Of a DNA stretch of 64,000 nt, positions 52,829-63,910 are shown piece by piece. The notes under the pieces were generated by a model that saw nothing but the letters and a program-made list of their open reading frames with translations, had not been told where the DNA came from and made no database searches. Position numbers and translations under genes: made by a program. How positions within the stretch are numbered: position 1 is the first letter of the stretch; the number at the start of each line of letters is the position of its first letter. Source of the stretch: Hyphomicrobium sp. (GTDB lineage Bacteria; Pseudomonadota; Alphaproteobacteria; Rhizobiales; Hyphomicrobiaceae); the NCBI RefSeq assembly GCF_009026145.1, contig NZ_WBUE01000008.1, forward strand, positions 87,274 through 151,273, read 5' to 3'.

Positions 52829-53623
52829 TCATTCCTTATCGCGCGTGAGCGGCACGAAGCGCACCGGCACGATCTGCTCGTTGAGCGTCGAGCCGTCGGC
52901 GTTCTTCTTCACCACCATGAGCTCCTGCGACAGCCCGCCGACCGGAATAACCATGCGTCCCGTGGGCTTCAGCTGTTCGACCAGCGCCGGCGGAATATGG
53001 TCGGGGGCGGCGGTGACGATGATGGCATCGAAAGGCGCCGCCTCGGGCCAGCCCTTGTAGCCGTCGCCGATGCGCGTGTGCACGTTTGCATAGCCGAGCC
53101 GTTTCAGCGTCGCGGCGGCCGCGCGGCCGAGGCTGTCGATAATCTCGATGGTGTAGACCTCGCCGGCGATCTCCGCCAGCACGGCCGCTTGATAGCCGCA
53201 GCCGGTGCCGATCTCGAGCACCTTGTCACCGGGCTCGAGCTGCAGCAGATCGGTCATCAGCGCCACGATGTAGGGTTGCGAGATCGTCTGCCCTTCGCCG
53301 ATCGGCAGCGGCCGGTTGCGATAGGCGAGGCGCTTCTGATCCGCTGGGACGAACTCATGACGCGGAACCTTGCGCATCGCGGCCAGCACGCGCTCGTCCA
53401 GCACCGGGCGTCCGGTCTCGGCGGCGACACGCGCCAGCCAGACGACCTCCTCCACCATCTTGTGCCGCTCCTCGGCGCGAAACTCCTGCGCGGAAATCAT
53501 GCCGGCGGGCCCCATGACCGAGAGCGGCAACAGCACGACAAGGAGGGTGTGGCGCAGAAAGCGTCGGGTCGCTATGCCGCGTGAAATGTGTACCCTGCGC
53601 TCATCCAATCGCGGATTCATCAT
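52829..53623 (-). CDS. pcm: Protein-L-isoaspartate O-methyltransferase, with exported-type N-terminus
   Basis: A 264-residue PIMT. The catalytic region has IGEGQTISQPYIVALMTDLL and the SAM-binding motif VLEIGTGCGYQAAVLAEIAG. The N-terminus (RRFLRHTLLVVLLPLSVMGP, about 21-40) looks like a signal peptide with an Arg pair and a hydrophobic core, cleavage near ISAQ. A periplasmic PIMT would need SAM outside the cytoplasm, so either the segment is a membrane anchor or the enzyme acts before or during export. Family members with similar signals exist in Proteobacteria. It is divergent from the bactofilin gene. Confidence 0.85.
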   Translation of the reverse strand: MMNPRLDERRVHISRGIATRRFLRHTLLVVLLPLSVMGPAGMISAQEFRAEERHKMVEEVVWLARVAAETGRPVLDERVLAAMRKVPRHEFVPADQKRLAYRNRPLPIGEGQTISQPYIVALMTDLLQLEPGDKVLEIGTGCGYQAAVLAEIAGEVYTIEIIDSLGRAAAATLKRLGYANVHTRIGDGYKGWPEAAPFDAIIVTAAPDHIPPALVEQLKPTGRMVIPVGGLSQELMVVKKNADGSTLNEQIVPVRFVPLTRDKE

Positions 53624-53681
53624 AATTCCACCACGTCGGCGCGCCTTCCTGGGGCTGGATCATAAGCCGAGGGAGACAGTC

Positions 53682-54155
53682 ATGGTGTTCCAGCGTAAGC
53701 CCGATCCGAAGAAGTCGCTCACCGTCGTTCCAGCCGAGGTCACAACGCTACCGGCCCCCGCCGGTTCGTCGGGACGCGCGGCCGAATCCGTCATCGGCAA
53801 GGACATGTCCATCGAGGGACAGTCTATCACCGTGCGCTGCAAAGGTTCGCTGCGCGTAAACGGTGCCATTGCCGCCGATCTGCACTGCGCCGAGCTGGTG
53901 GTTGGCGAGCAGGCGGTGGTGAACGGCTCGATCGCCGCCGACAGCGTCCGGGTCTTCGGGCAGGTTCATGGGGCCATTCTCGGTGCCCATGTCGTGCTGC
54001 ACCCTAGCGCGCAGGTCGAAGGTGATATTCACAGCCAGACGCTGACCATCGAGCAGGGCGCCAGCTTTGATGGGCGCTCGCGCAAGGTGACCAACGCCGC
54101 CGAGATCGCACCGCAGCTCGATTCTCCCGATGCCCAGGCGCACGCCTACGGCTGA
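53682..54155 (+). CDS. Bactofilin
   Basis: A 157-residue bactofilin. An N-terminal low-complexity tail (Pro/Ala-rich, 1-40) precedes the right-handed beta-helix domain (about 42-130), with repeating hydrophobic positions such as SLRVNGAIAADLHCAELVVG and SVRVFGQVHGAILG. Bactofilins polymerise into membrane-associated filaments that organise peptidoglycan synthesis or stalk/cell-shape factors. GAGGGAGA precedes the ATG at 53682. A longer frame beginning at 53370 runs antisense to pcm and is not real. It is divergent from pcm with about 60 bp between. Confidence 0.92.
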   Translation: MVFQRKPDPKKSLTVVPAEVTTLPAPAGSSGRAAESVIGKDMSIEGQSITVRCKGSLRVNGAIAADLHCAELVVGEQAVVNGSIAADSVRVFGQVHGAILGAHVVLHPSAQVEGDIHSQTLTIEQGASFDGRSRKVTNAAEIAPQLDSPDAQAHAYG

Positions 54156-54199
54156 ACTAAGCTCCCTCGAGCTTACCCCAATGAACGCGAAGCCGCTCC

Positions 54200-55621
54200 T
54201 TAGGCGGCCTCGCGCTTCTGCTTCCCGTTGATAAGCTCCCACGCAATGTTGATCTGCCGTATCCGGTCCTCGCGCAGCACTCGGTCGTCGGCATCGCGCG
54301 CGTGGTCGGGGTGCCAGCTCATGCGCAGCGCATCGACGATCTTCTTCAACACGCCGGCGCTCACCTCGGCGTTGACGCCCAACACCTCGTAAGCCTCGCT
54401 GGCGGTGCGCGGCAGCGTCGTCGTCTTCTTCGTGTTCGACAGGCTCGCCAGCGCGCTGTCGACGATGCGCCGAATGCGCTCGAGCTCGCGCACGAGGGCG
54501 CGGAACTGCAGCGCTGACTTGTCGGGCGCCAGCTCGCCTTTGACGACAAGCTTCTCGATATTGGCAAGTCGCTCGCGCACGTGGTCGAGCTCACCCTGCA
54601 GCACCTCGCGCAAGGGACCCGCCCCTTTGAGCTGCCACGTCGCCGTCTCCGTCTGCTGCAGCAGCGCAGCGACCGCCACGGACGCATTGGCGAGCGAAAG
54701 ATCGCTGTTGGCAAGGCTCAAGGCGGTGGCACGCGCCGAGCGCGCGCGCACGAGCGGCACCAGGCGCATGGCCAGCAGCAATACGATGACTGCGGAAGAG
54801 GCGATGACGAGCAGCCAGGCCCAGGTGCGCGCAACGTGTTGCTCCGCCGGCAGCACCGGCTCGTCGGCCCCCGCATGCACGACGGTGATCCAGTCGTCGC
54901 TCGCGGGATCCGGCTCGAGTGCGGTCTCGAACGTATCGCGCGGCGCGCCCGGCTCGAGCACGGCATTGGGATCGGCCTTGGCGATGGCGATCTCGGCGTC
55001 CGTCATCGCTACCTGCGTGAGCTGCGGCGCCAGGGCGACCAGTTCGACTGCGGCATCGGCTACGACCGCCTCGTCGGCGGCAGCACCGATCATCAGTCGC
55101 GCGCCGAGCTCGCCGACCGGTGCAAACCCGTCGGGCAGCACCAGATGCTCGAACGCGGCGTTGCGCGACCATGGCAGGCAGTCGCCGCTCAGGACGACGC
55201 GACGTTCAATTCCACTTGCCCGCGCGGCGCTGGTGCAGGGAGCTGGGGTCTCGGGGGCACCGCGCGATGGCATCACGAGGTTGAGCCGGCCGTTCTCGAT
55301 CCACGCCCGATTGGCGGCGGCGCTGCGGATGGCGGCGGCGACGCGCATCCAGGCCACGGTGGAACCGTTGCAGGAGATGGTGAATTTGTGGACCATCACG
55401 GTGCGGCAGCCGGCCAAGTTCGAGCGGGTGCAGGTTGTGACGGTCTGCTCGTCGCGTCCATCGACGATGCCGTAGCTCGTCTCCGCGGCGGGTGACAGGC
55501 GAACCTGTCCACCCTCGACGCCACACGCAAACGGCATCACAAGACGCTCGCGGGCATCAGCCGGAAAAAGTAGCAGCAAGCCCAGGCTCAACGCGCAAAA
55601 AAAGCGGGAAACTCCACGCAC
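54200..55621 (-). CDS. Membrane protein with C-terminal J-domain
   Basis: A 473-residue protein. A signal peptide (1-23) leads an exported Cys-containing domain (about 24-260) of unknown type, with six Cys that could form disulfides. A transmembrane helix spans about 266-290, followed by a cytoplasmic helical region and a C-terminal J-domain (about 405-473) whose HPD motif is H437-P-D439 (WHPDHA). J-domains stimulate Hsp70/DnaK, so the protein could link periplasmic sensing to cytoplasmic chaperone action. No dnaK is in the window. The exported domain's function is unknown. Confidence 0.75.
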   Translation of the reverse strand: MRGVSRFFCALSLGLLLLFPADARERLVMPFACGVEGGQVRLSPAAETSYGIVDGRDEQTVTTCTRSNLAGCRTVMVHKFTISCNGSTVAWMRVAAAIRSAAANRAWIENGRLNLVMPSRGAPETPAPCTSAARASGIERRVVLSGDCLPWSRNAAFEHLVLPDGFAPVGELGARLMIGAAADEAVVADAAVELVALAPQLTQVAMTDAEIAIAKADPNAVLEPGAPRDTFETALEPDPASDDWITVVHAGADEPVLPAEQHVARTWAWLLVIASSAVIVLLLAMRLVPLVRARSARATALSLANSDLSLANASVAVAALLQQTETATWQLKGAGPLREVLQGELDHVRERLANIEKLVVKGELAPDKSALQFRALVRELERIRRIVDSALASLSNTKKTTTLPRTASEAYEVLGVNAEVSAGVLKKIVDALRMSWHPDHARDADDRVLREDRIRQINIAWELINGKQKREAA

Positions 55622-55933
55622 CGCTATGCCCTCTCATGTTGGTACGCACAGTTGTGTTCTTATGGTGAACAAGGGCGCGACTGTGGCGAGCAAGCGGCTT
55701 ATCAACGCAAAGAATTGGTTGGATATCGCACCCATGCCGGCCACTTCGCCCGCCCGGCGCGAGGCACGGCGTGCGCGGCGCCACAAGGGCGCCCAAAAAT
55801 TGCCGGTTGCACCCGGCTAGTCTCGACAATCCAAGCACTTCCACCCTAGAAGAGCCTGGGCGCGCCGGTGCAATTTTGGGCACCCGCGCTAGGTGGCATT
55901 CGCCCGCGTTGCGTGAATGAGGGGAGCCCGACC
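55622..55933. other. 312-bp divergent spacer with an inverted repeat
   Basis: It separates the J-domain gene (left) and the DUF3754 gene (right) and should hold both promoters. An imperfect inverted repeat lies at 55787-55802 (GGGCGCCCAAAAATTG) and 55871-55885 (CAATTTTGGGCACCC). A short frame at 55662-55820 (MVNKGATVAS...) has no ribosome-binding site I trust. Confidence 0.45.
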
Positions 55934-57379
55934 ATGTCTTCGACCGACGTGCAGGCTGCGCCGCCCACCGCCGCAAACGGCCTCTTCGCCCGAATGACGG
56001 CAAACGCTCCGACCGCCGAGACGCAGCAGAGCACGGTCTCCGCCTTCGATGCCGTGATGCCGGAAAGCGCGCGCCGTCGCGAGCATTTCATCCCCGTCAC
56101 CCGCTTTGCCCTCCTCGACCGCCTCACCTCGCCCACCGCCTGGCCTGGGGGCCAGGCCAAGGAAGCGCGTCGCTTTTTCCGCTACCTCGATCACTGGCGC
56201 CGCCAGCAGTACAACGCGCAGCTGCACGAGCTCGAGGAGACCTACGAGCCGTTCAGCCCCGACAGTGACCTGTTGCTGACGCGCACGTTCACGGCGAACG
56301 AGCGAGCCGTAATGCAGGGGCGCGTCGTGGAGGGGATGCAGCGCATCCTCAAGCAGGCCAATTACGTGCAGATCGACCACAACGATGTGGAGCAGATCCT
56401 GACGCGCGATTCCGCTTACGGGCTCGATCTGCACGTCGACCTCGACGCCTTCGAGGAGGTGCTGCTCTACTATCGTGGCGCCTCCACGCGGCGCGACGAG
56501 CGCCGGCGCTGGCACAAGTTCTACCTGCGCGAGCAGTTCGAAGTTCCTATCTTCCAGCGGCTGTTCCTGCTGTTCAAGCTGAAGCCGTTCGACACGTGCG
56601 TGCGCGAGGTGATGCAGGCCAAGAAGCTCAGCCGGCGCGAAGCCGAGAAGGTCGTCAGGCGCTCGCGCGAGAGCATTCCGCGCGAGGTCAAGGAATCCTG
56701 CATATATATGAAGTTGTTCAAGAACATCCCGAGGAGCGACCTCGAGATGGTGTTCCCCAACACGCGCGTGCGCTTTCGCTTCTATGACAAGCTGCGGCTC
56801 GGCGCGACGGCGGGCGGCGGCCTCACGCTCGGCACCGTGAGCGCAGCCGGCAAGATCGCCCTTCTGGCCTCCAACCCGATCGCGGCCGCCGGCGCGCTTG
56901 TCGGTCTCGGCGGCATTGCCTTCCGCCAGGCCATCAACTTCATGAACCAGAAGCAGCGCTACATGGTGGTGATGGCGCAGAACCTCTACTTCCACGCCAT
57001 GGCCGATAATCGCGGCGTAATGCTGAAGCTCGCGGCGCGCGCTGCCGAGGAGGACATCAAGGAAGAGATGCTGCTCTACGCCGTGCTCACCAAGGAGAAT
57101 GCACGGCGCCAGGACATTCCCGACATCGACGCGGCGATCGAGCAGTATCTCGCGTCGAGCTTCGGGGTCAGCGTCGATTTCGACATCACCGACGCGCTCG
57201 AGCGGCTGATCGCCGACGGCATCGTCACCGAGCAGCCCGATGGCCGGCTCTCAGCGCTGCCGCCCAAGGAGGGCGCCTTGCACATCGACAAGAAGTGGGA
57301 CGCCTTCCTCGACGAGCTCCCCGAGCCGGTGAGCGCCGAGGGCATGGAGTTCGAAGGCAATCCGGAGCGCACCGCGTGA
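55934..57379 (+). CDS. TMEM143/DUF3754 family protein
   Basis: A 481-residue protein. RRREHFIPVTRFALLDRL near the N-terminus and the central RFRFYDKLRLGATAGGG segment followed by two hydrophobic stretches (about 330-370) fit the DUF3754 (TMEM143-like) family of bacteria and plastids or mitochondria. The function is unknown; the hydrophobic segments suggest membrane association. ATG at 55934 follows GAGGGGAG. It precedes prmA by 37 bp and could be co-transcribed with it. Confidence 0.8.
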   Translation: MSSTDVQAAPPTAANGLFARMTANAPTAETQQSTVSAFDAVMPESARRREHFIPVTRFALLDRLTSPTAWPGGQAKEARRFFRYLDHWRRQQYNAQLHELEETYEPFSPDSDLLLTRTFTANERAVMQGRVVEGMQRILKQANYVQIDHNDVEQILTRDSAYGLDLHVDLDAFEEVLLYYRGASTRRDERRRWHKFYLREQFEVPIFQRLFLLFKLKPFDTCVREVMQAKKLSRREAEKVVRRSRESIPREVKESCIYMKLFKNIPRSDLEMVFPNTRVRFRFYDKLRLGATAGGGLTLGTVSAAGKIALLASNPIAAAGALVGLGGIAFRQAINFMNQKQRYMVVMAQNLYFHAMADNRGVMLKLAARAAEEDIKEEMLLYAVLTKENARRQDIPDIDAAIEQYLASSFGVSVDFDITDALERLIADGIVTEQPDGRLSALPPKEGALHIDKKWDAFLDELPEPVSAEGMEFEGNPERTA

Positions 57380-57416
57380 GCTGCCCGCGTCCGCCCGGGG
57401 TGACCAAACCATAGCC

Positions 57417-58286
57417 ATGCCCAGCACCAAGCTCTCCGTGCGCACGACCGATCTCGGCGTAGCGCAGGCAATCGAGGCCGCGCTGGCGGCAGCCGAACCG
57501 GCGCTTGATGCGGTGACCCTGTTCGAGGACGGTCCGGGCGCCTGGCGCGTCGAGGCCTATACGCAGAGCCGCGCCGACGCCGAAGCCGCTGCTGGGCTGG
57601 CCACGAAGCTCGGGCCGTCGATCCCGCCCATCGAGCTGGAAGACCTGCCCGACCTCAACTGGGTGGCGATCTCGCAAGCGGCGCTGCCGCCGGTGACCGC
57701 AGGACGCTTCGTCGTGCACGGCAGCCACGACCGGGCGCGCATCCCCTTTGGGCCGCGGTCGATCCTCATCGACGCCGGCGAAGCCTTCGGCACCGCGCAC
57801 CACGCTACGACCCTTGGCTGCCTCCTCGCCATCGACCGGCTGGCGCGGTCAGGCCGCGTTCGCCGCGTGCTCGACCTCGGCTGCGGCTCTGGCGTGCTCG
57901 CCATCGCTGCCGCCCGGGCGCTGCCGGGGGCACAGGTGATCGCCACCGATTCCGACCCCGTGGCAGTCAAGGTCGCCCACGCCAACGCCGAGGCCAACGG
58001 CTGCCACTCCATCGCCTTCGCCTGCGCCGACGGGCTCGCCCACCCCTGGCTGCGGCACGCGGCGCCGTTCGACCTCATCGTTGCCAATATCCTCGCCGGG
58101 CCGCTGCGCGCCCTCGCCGGCGACGTTGCCGCGTCTGTGCGCCGCGGCGGCGGGGTAGTGCTGTCCGGCATCCTCAATCCCGAAGCGCCGGCGGTCATTG
58201 CCGCATACCTGGCGCATGGCTTCTTTCTCGTACAGCGCCAGCGCATCGGCGAGTGGTCGACGCTGACGCTGCGCAAGCGGCGCTGA
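57417..58286 (+). CDS. prmA: Ribosomal protein L11 methyltransferase
   Basis: A 289-residue methyltransferase. The SAM motif VLDLGCGSGVLAIAAARAL lies near 151-169, preceded by DAGEAFGTAHHATT, the family's target-binding region. The catalytic NILAGPL is the PrmA version of the NPPF-type loop. It trimethylates L11. The N-terminal substrate-recognition domain (1-90) is present. It follows the DUF3754 gene closely and precedes an aminopeptidase P gene by about 90 bp. Confidence 0.93.
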   Translation: MPSTKLSVRTTDLGVAQAIEAALAAAEPALDAVTLFEDGPGAWRVEAYTQSRADAEAAAGLATKLGPSIPPIELEDLPDLNWVAISQAALPPVTAGRFVVHGSHDRARIPFGPRSILIDAGEAFGTAHHATTLGCLLAIDRLARSGRVRRVLDLGCGSGVLAIAAARALPGAQVIATDSDPVAVKVAHANAEANGCHSIAFACADGLAHPWLRHAAPFDLIVANILAGPLRALAGDVAASVRRGGGVVLSGILNPEAPAVIAAYLAHGFFLVQRQRIGEWSTLTLRKRR

Positions 58287-58374
58287 CTGCCCCGCTCGAG
58301 TTGCGCAGGCCCTCTTGTGGCAAGCCCGCGATCGCGAATTGCCCCCGGGCATCAACGTGCTTAAACAGGCTCGC

Positions 58375-60189
58375 ATGTTCCAGACCTTCGAAAGCCAGGC
58401 CGAGCGCGGCGCCGCGCAAGAACGCTTGAAGGAGCTGCGCCGCCTCATGGCTGCGGCCAAGCTCGACGCCTACCTTATTCCGCGCGCCGACGAGCATCAG
58501 GGCGAGTACGTGCCGGCGTCGGCGGCGCGCCTCAAGTTTCTCACCGGCTTTTCCGGCTCGGCTGGCCTCGCCATCGTCACCAAGAAGACCGCAAGTCTGT
58601 TCGTTGACGGACGCTACACGGTGCAGGCGCGCTCCGAGGTCGAGCCGGGCCTCATCGAGGTATCGACGCTGGCGCGCACCAAGATCGGCGAGTGGCTCGG
58701 CGAGCGCTTATCGCGCGGGCAGCGCGTCGGCTTCGACCCGCGGCTGCACACCGTGGCCGAGATCGAGCGCCTCGAAGCCGCGTTGAAGCCGCACGCCATC
58801 AAGCTCGTCCCCACCAATCGCAACCTTGTCGACCGCATCTGGGGCCGCGCCCGTCCGCCGGCGCCGAAGGATCCCGTTTCGCTGCATCCTCTGAAGCTCG
58901 CCGGCCGCTCGCCCCAGGACAAGATCGCCGACATCCAGAAGCTGCTGAAGGCCGAAAAGCAGGACGCGGTGATCCTGACGCTCAGCGACTCGGTGGCCTG
59001 GACCTTCAACATCCGCGGCTCCGATATTCCCCACACGCCGGTGGCGCTGGCCTTCGCGATTCTGCCGGCGGCCGGCAAGCCGGAGCTGTTCCTGGCATCG
59101 GAGAAGCTCGAGCCGGCGGTGCGCGCGCATCTCGAGACCTTCGCCAAGATCAGCCCGCCGGAAACTCTCGCGGTGCGGCTCAAAGCGCTGCGCGCCGCCG
59201 GCAAGCGCGTGCGGCTCGATCCCAACACCGCCGGCTACTGGTTCGCGCGCGCCCTCGGCGGGGAAAAGCGCATTGCGCGCGGTCCCGATCCGAGCCTCGC
59301 CCTCAAGGCGGTCAAGAACGCCACCGAGATCAAGGGCGCCCGCGCCGCGCACCTGCGTGACGGTGTTGCCGTGACGCGCTTTCTCGCCTGGCTCGACGCG
59401 GCAGCCGCCACCGGAGCGCTCGACGAGATCGAGGCCGTGCGCCGGCTGGAGGGCTTCCGCCGCGCAACCAACCAGCTGCGCGAGATCTCGTTCGACACCA
59501 TCTCGGGCAGCGGCCCCAACGGCGCCATCGTGCACTACCGCGTCAGCGACGCGACCAACCGCAAGCTGCGGGGCGGCGAGCTCTTCCTCATCGACAGCGG
59601 CGCGCAATATCTCGACGGCACGACCGACATCACGCGCACGGTCGCCATCGGCAAGCCGACGAACGAGATGCGCGAGCGCTTCACGCTCGTCCTCAAGGGC
59701 CACATCGCCATTGCCTCGGCGCGCTTCCCCAAGGGCACGCGCGGCATCGACCTAGACCCGTTCGCACGGCGCGCTTTGTGGCAGCATGGCCTCGACTACG
59801 ATCATGGCACCGGGCACGGCGTCGGCAGCTACCTGTCGGTGCACGAGGGCCCGCAGTCGATCTCGCGCGCCGGCATGGCGGTGCTGGAGCCCGGCATGAT
59901 CTGCTCGAATGAGCCTGGCTATTACAAGGAGGGCGCCTACGGTATCCGCATCGAGAACCTCGTGCTCGTCACCGAGCCCGAGAAGCTGCCCGGCGCCGAC
60001 CGCGAGACGATGGGCTTCGAGACGCTCACCTTGGCGCCCATCGACCGGCGCCTCATCGTGAGCGAGCTGCTCACGGCAGGGGAGATCGCCTGGCTCGATG
60101 CCTATCACGCGCGCGTTGCGGCGGCGCTCAGCCCCGAGGTGGACGAGGAGACGCGCGCCTGGCTGAAGGCCGCCACCGCCCCGCTTTGA
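58375..60189 (+). CDS. pepP: Aminopeptidase P family metallopeptidase
   Basis: A 604-residue M24B peptidase of the long (three-domain) type. Two creatinase-like N-terminal domains (about 15-310) precede the pita-bread catalytic domain. Metal ligands include D407 (LIDSGAQ) and D418 (DGTTDITRT), a His in GTGHGVGSYLSVH, and Glu residues in NEPGYYKEG and RIENLVLV. It should remove N-terminal residues preceding proline. ATG at 58375 gives MFQTFESQAERG; a TTG at 58315 is unlikely. No signal peptide. Long-form members include eukaryotic-like XPNPEP1 homologues. Confidence 0.9.
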   Translation: MFQTFESQAERGAAQERLKELRRLMAAAKLDAYLIPRADEHQGEYVPASAARLKFLTGFSGSAGLAIVTKKTASLFVDGRYTVQARSEVEPGLIEVSTLARTKIGEWLGERLSRGQRVGFDPRLHTVAEIERLEAALKPHAIKLVPTNRNLVDRIWGRARPPAPKDPVSLHPLKLAGRSPQDKIADIQKLLKAEKQDAVILTLSDSVAWTFNIRGSDIPHTPVALAFAILPAAGKPELFLASEKLEPAVRAHLETFAKISPPETLAVRLKALRAAGKRVRLDPNTAGYWFARALGGEKRIARGPDPSLALKAVKNATEIKGARAAHLRDGVAVTRFLAWLDAAAATGALDEIEAVRRLEGFRRATNQLREISFDTISGSGPNGAIVHYRVSDATNRKLRGGELFLIDSGAQYLDGTTDITRTVAIGKPTNEMRERFTLVLKGHIAIASARFPKGTRGIDLDPFARRALWQHGLDYDHGTGHGVGSYLSVHEGPQSISRAGMAVLEPGMICSNEPGYYKEGAYGIRIENLVLVTEPEKLPGADRETMGFETLTLAPIDRRLIVSELLTAGEIAWLDAYHARVAAALSPEVDEETRAWLKAATAPL

Positions 60190-60194
60190 TCGCT

Positions 60195-60344
60195 CTGTCA
60201 TCCCGGAAGCCGCGAGCGAAGCGAGCGGCTATCCGGGACCCAGCGTAAGAAGCGGCGTAAGCCTCTCTATATTGAGCTTGCGCACTCCTCTCCTGGGTCC
60301 CGGGCCTCGCTCCGGCTTGCGCCTGCGCTTGCCCGGGATGACAG
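60195..60344. repeat. 150-bp nested palindrome
   Basis: Outer perfect 12-bp arms CTGTCATCCCGG and CCGGGATGACAG, and inner 11-bp arms CCGGGACCCAG (60233) and CTGGGTCCCGG (60293). It lies between convergent pepP and the sulfotransferase gene. The ends relate it to the GTCATCCCGG repeats at 30541 and 39999. Confidence 0.7.
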
Positions 60345-60360
60345 GGGATGGCGCGAGGGA

Positions 60361-61611
60361 TCAGGCGCCGGCGGCGGAGCGCAGCACCGGCACGGCGAGG
60401 CGTTTGCGGATGATCTCCGGCGTCAGGCCGAAGTCCTCCAGCGCATAGTTGTGCCTGCCGTGCTTGTCGCTCGGGTGGTCGGCGAGCCATCGCGTCATGC
60501 GCGCCTTGAGCTGCGCATCGGCAGGGTAGCCGAAGCGCTCGTAAATCGACATCGCCATGGCCGCCGGGTCGGCGATCAGGTCCTCGTATTCGACGTGCAC
60601 GATCTGATCGCGCGGCACCAGTTGCAGCGCCGCGCGCCCAGCCGCCTCGCAGCGCTCGGCGAGGTCGAGCGCGAACTCCCCCACCTTGCTGAGATCCACC
60701 GTGTCCGACGTCATGGACCACGTCACGGCCGCGAGGCTGCACAGCGACGGCACCGTCTTCATTGGGTCGCGGCGCGTGTAGACGATGCGCGCGTCGGGAT
60801 AGGCTTCCAGAAGATACTTGAGGCCCGAGAGGTGGTTCGGGCACTTCAGCACCCAGTGCTGGCGCGGATCGAGCCACTGCAGCGCCTGCAGCTGCCGCTT
60901 GTGCATGCGGTAGACATCGGTGTGCGACTTGGCATCCCACCAGCGCCAATAGCTCGGCACGTAGGCGAAGTCGAACCCCGGGGACACCAAGAAGTGATTG
61001 CGGAAGAGGTGGTAGCACTCCTCCGGATCGTCGACCTCGATGGGATGGATCTTGTTGAACTCCGGCCCCACCCAGTTCAACAGCTTGAGGCGGTTGGCCG
61101 CCTCGCGGTGGCGGCCATCCTTGCCGCCCTGGTGATGGCCGACCTCACGCGGATAAGGCGTGTAGCCCTCCCAGAACGGCAGATAGCGGGCGCCCGAATG
61201 GAGCGACAGCAGCCGCTGCAGCAGCGTCGTTCCGGTGCGCGCCAGCCCCAGCACGAACAGCGGGCGGCGGATGCGCTCATCGAGTATCTGCGGGTGGCGC
61301 GCGATGAGATCCTCGAGCGCCATGGCGTTTTGCATGCTCTTGAGGAACTGCCCGCGGATGACGAGCGCGCCGAATAGCGACAGGTCCGCATCCTCGTTGA
61401 AGGCGTGCGCCCGGACCGGAAGCGCCCGCTTCAGCTCCGGCGTCCAGTTGTCGCGCTTGTACTTCTTCTCGGTGGCGCGCATTTGCCGCTCCACATCGAT
61501 GCGCGGCCACAAGCCGAGGGATTTGATCAGCGGGCCCAGCGTATTGAGGAGGCGCAGCGGCAGCGGCGGACCGAGGCGTACCCCGGAGGACAGTCGGCGT
61601 CTCCTCAGCAT
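60361..61611 (-). CDS. Sulfotransferase family protein
   Basis: A 416-residue protein of the Sulfotransfer_3-type family. The PAPS 5'-phosphosulfate-binding loop is GLARTGTTLLQRLLS (about 123-137), and IVYTRRDPMKTVPSL corresponds to the 3'-phosphate-binding region. It should transfer sulfate from PAPS to a hydroxyl or amine of an unknown acceptor, perhaps a lipid or polysaccharide. ATG at 61611 follows GGAGA; a longer frame to 61719 lacks support. It lies between pepP (convergent) and ligA (same strand, 71 bp upstream). The N-terminus is basic but has no signal peptide. Confidence 0.82.
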   Translation of the reverse strand: MLRRRRLSSGVRLGPPLPLRLLNTLGPLIKSLGLWPRIDVERQMRATEKKYKRDNWTPELKRALPVRAHAFNEDADLSLFGALVIRGQFLKSMQNAMALEDLIARHPQILDERIRRPLFVLGLARTGTTLLQRLLSLHSGARYLPFWEGYTPYPREVGHHQGGKDGRHREAANRLKLLNWVGPEFNKIHPIEVDDPEECYHLFRNHFLVSPGFDFAYVPSYWRWWDAKSHTDVYRMHKRQLQALQWLDPRQHWVLKCPNHLSGLKYLLEAYPDARIVYTRRDPMKTVPSLCSLAAVTWSMTSDTVDLSKVGEFALDLAERCEAAGRAALQLVPRDQIVHVEYEDLIADPAAMAMSIYERFGYPADAQLKARMTRWLADHPSDKHGRHNYALEDFGLTPEIIRKRLAVPVLRSAAGA

Positions 61612-61682
61612 TGAGTCTCCCCGTCTGTGGCGCGACGATCCCGCAACGTAGGGACTCGGCGCGGCAAGTTTGAGTCTGGCAC

Positions 61683-63896
<2,214 letters not shown>

Positions 63897-63910
63897 TTAG
63901 GCGAAGGGTG

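Noticed and set aside
55662..55820. Possible small basic protein starting MVNKGATVAS
   Set aside because: Third-position GC is lower than in neighbouring genes and no Shine-Dalgarno is evident; kept out of the annotation.
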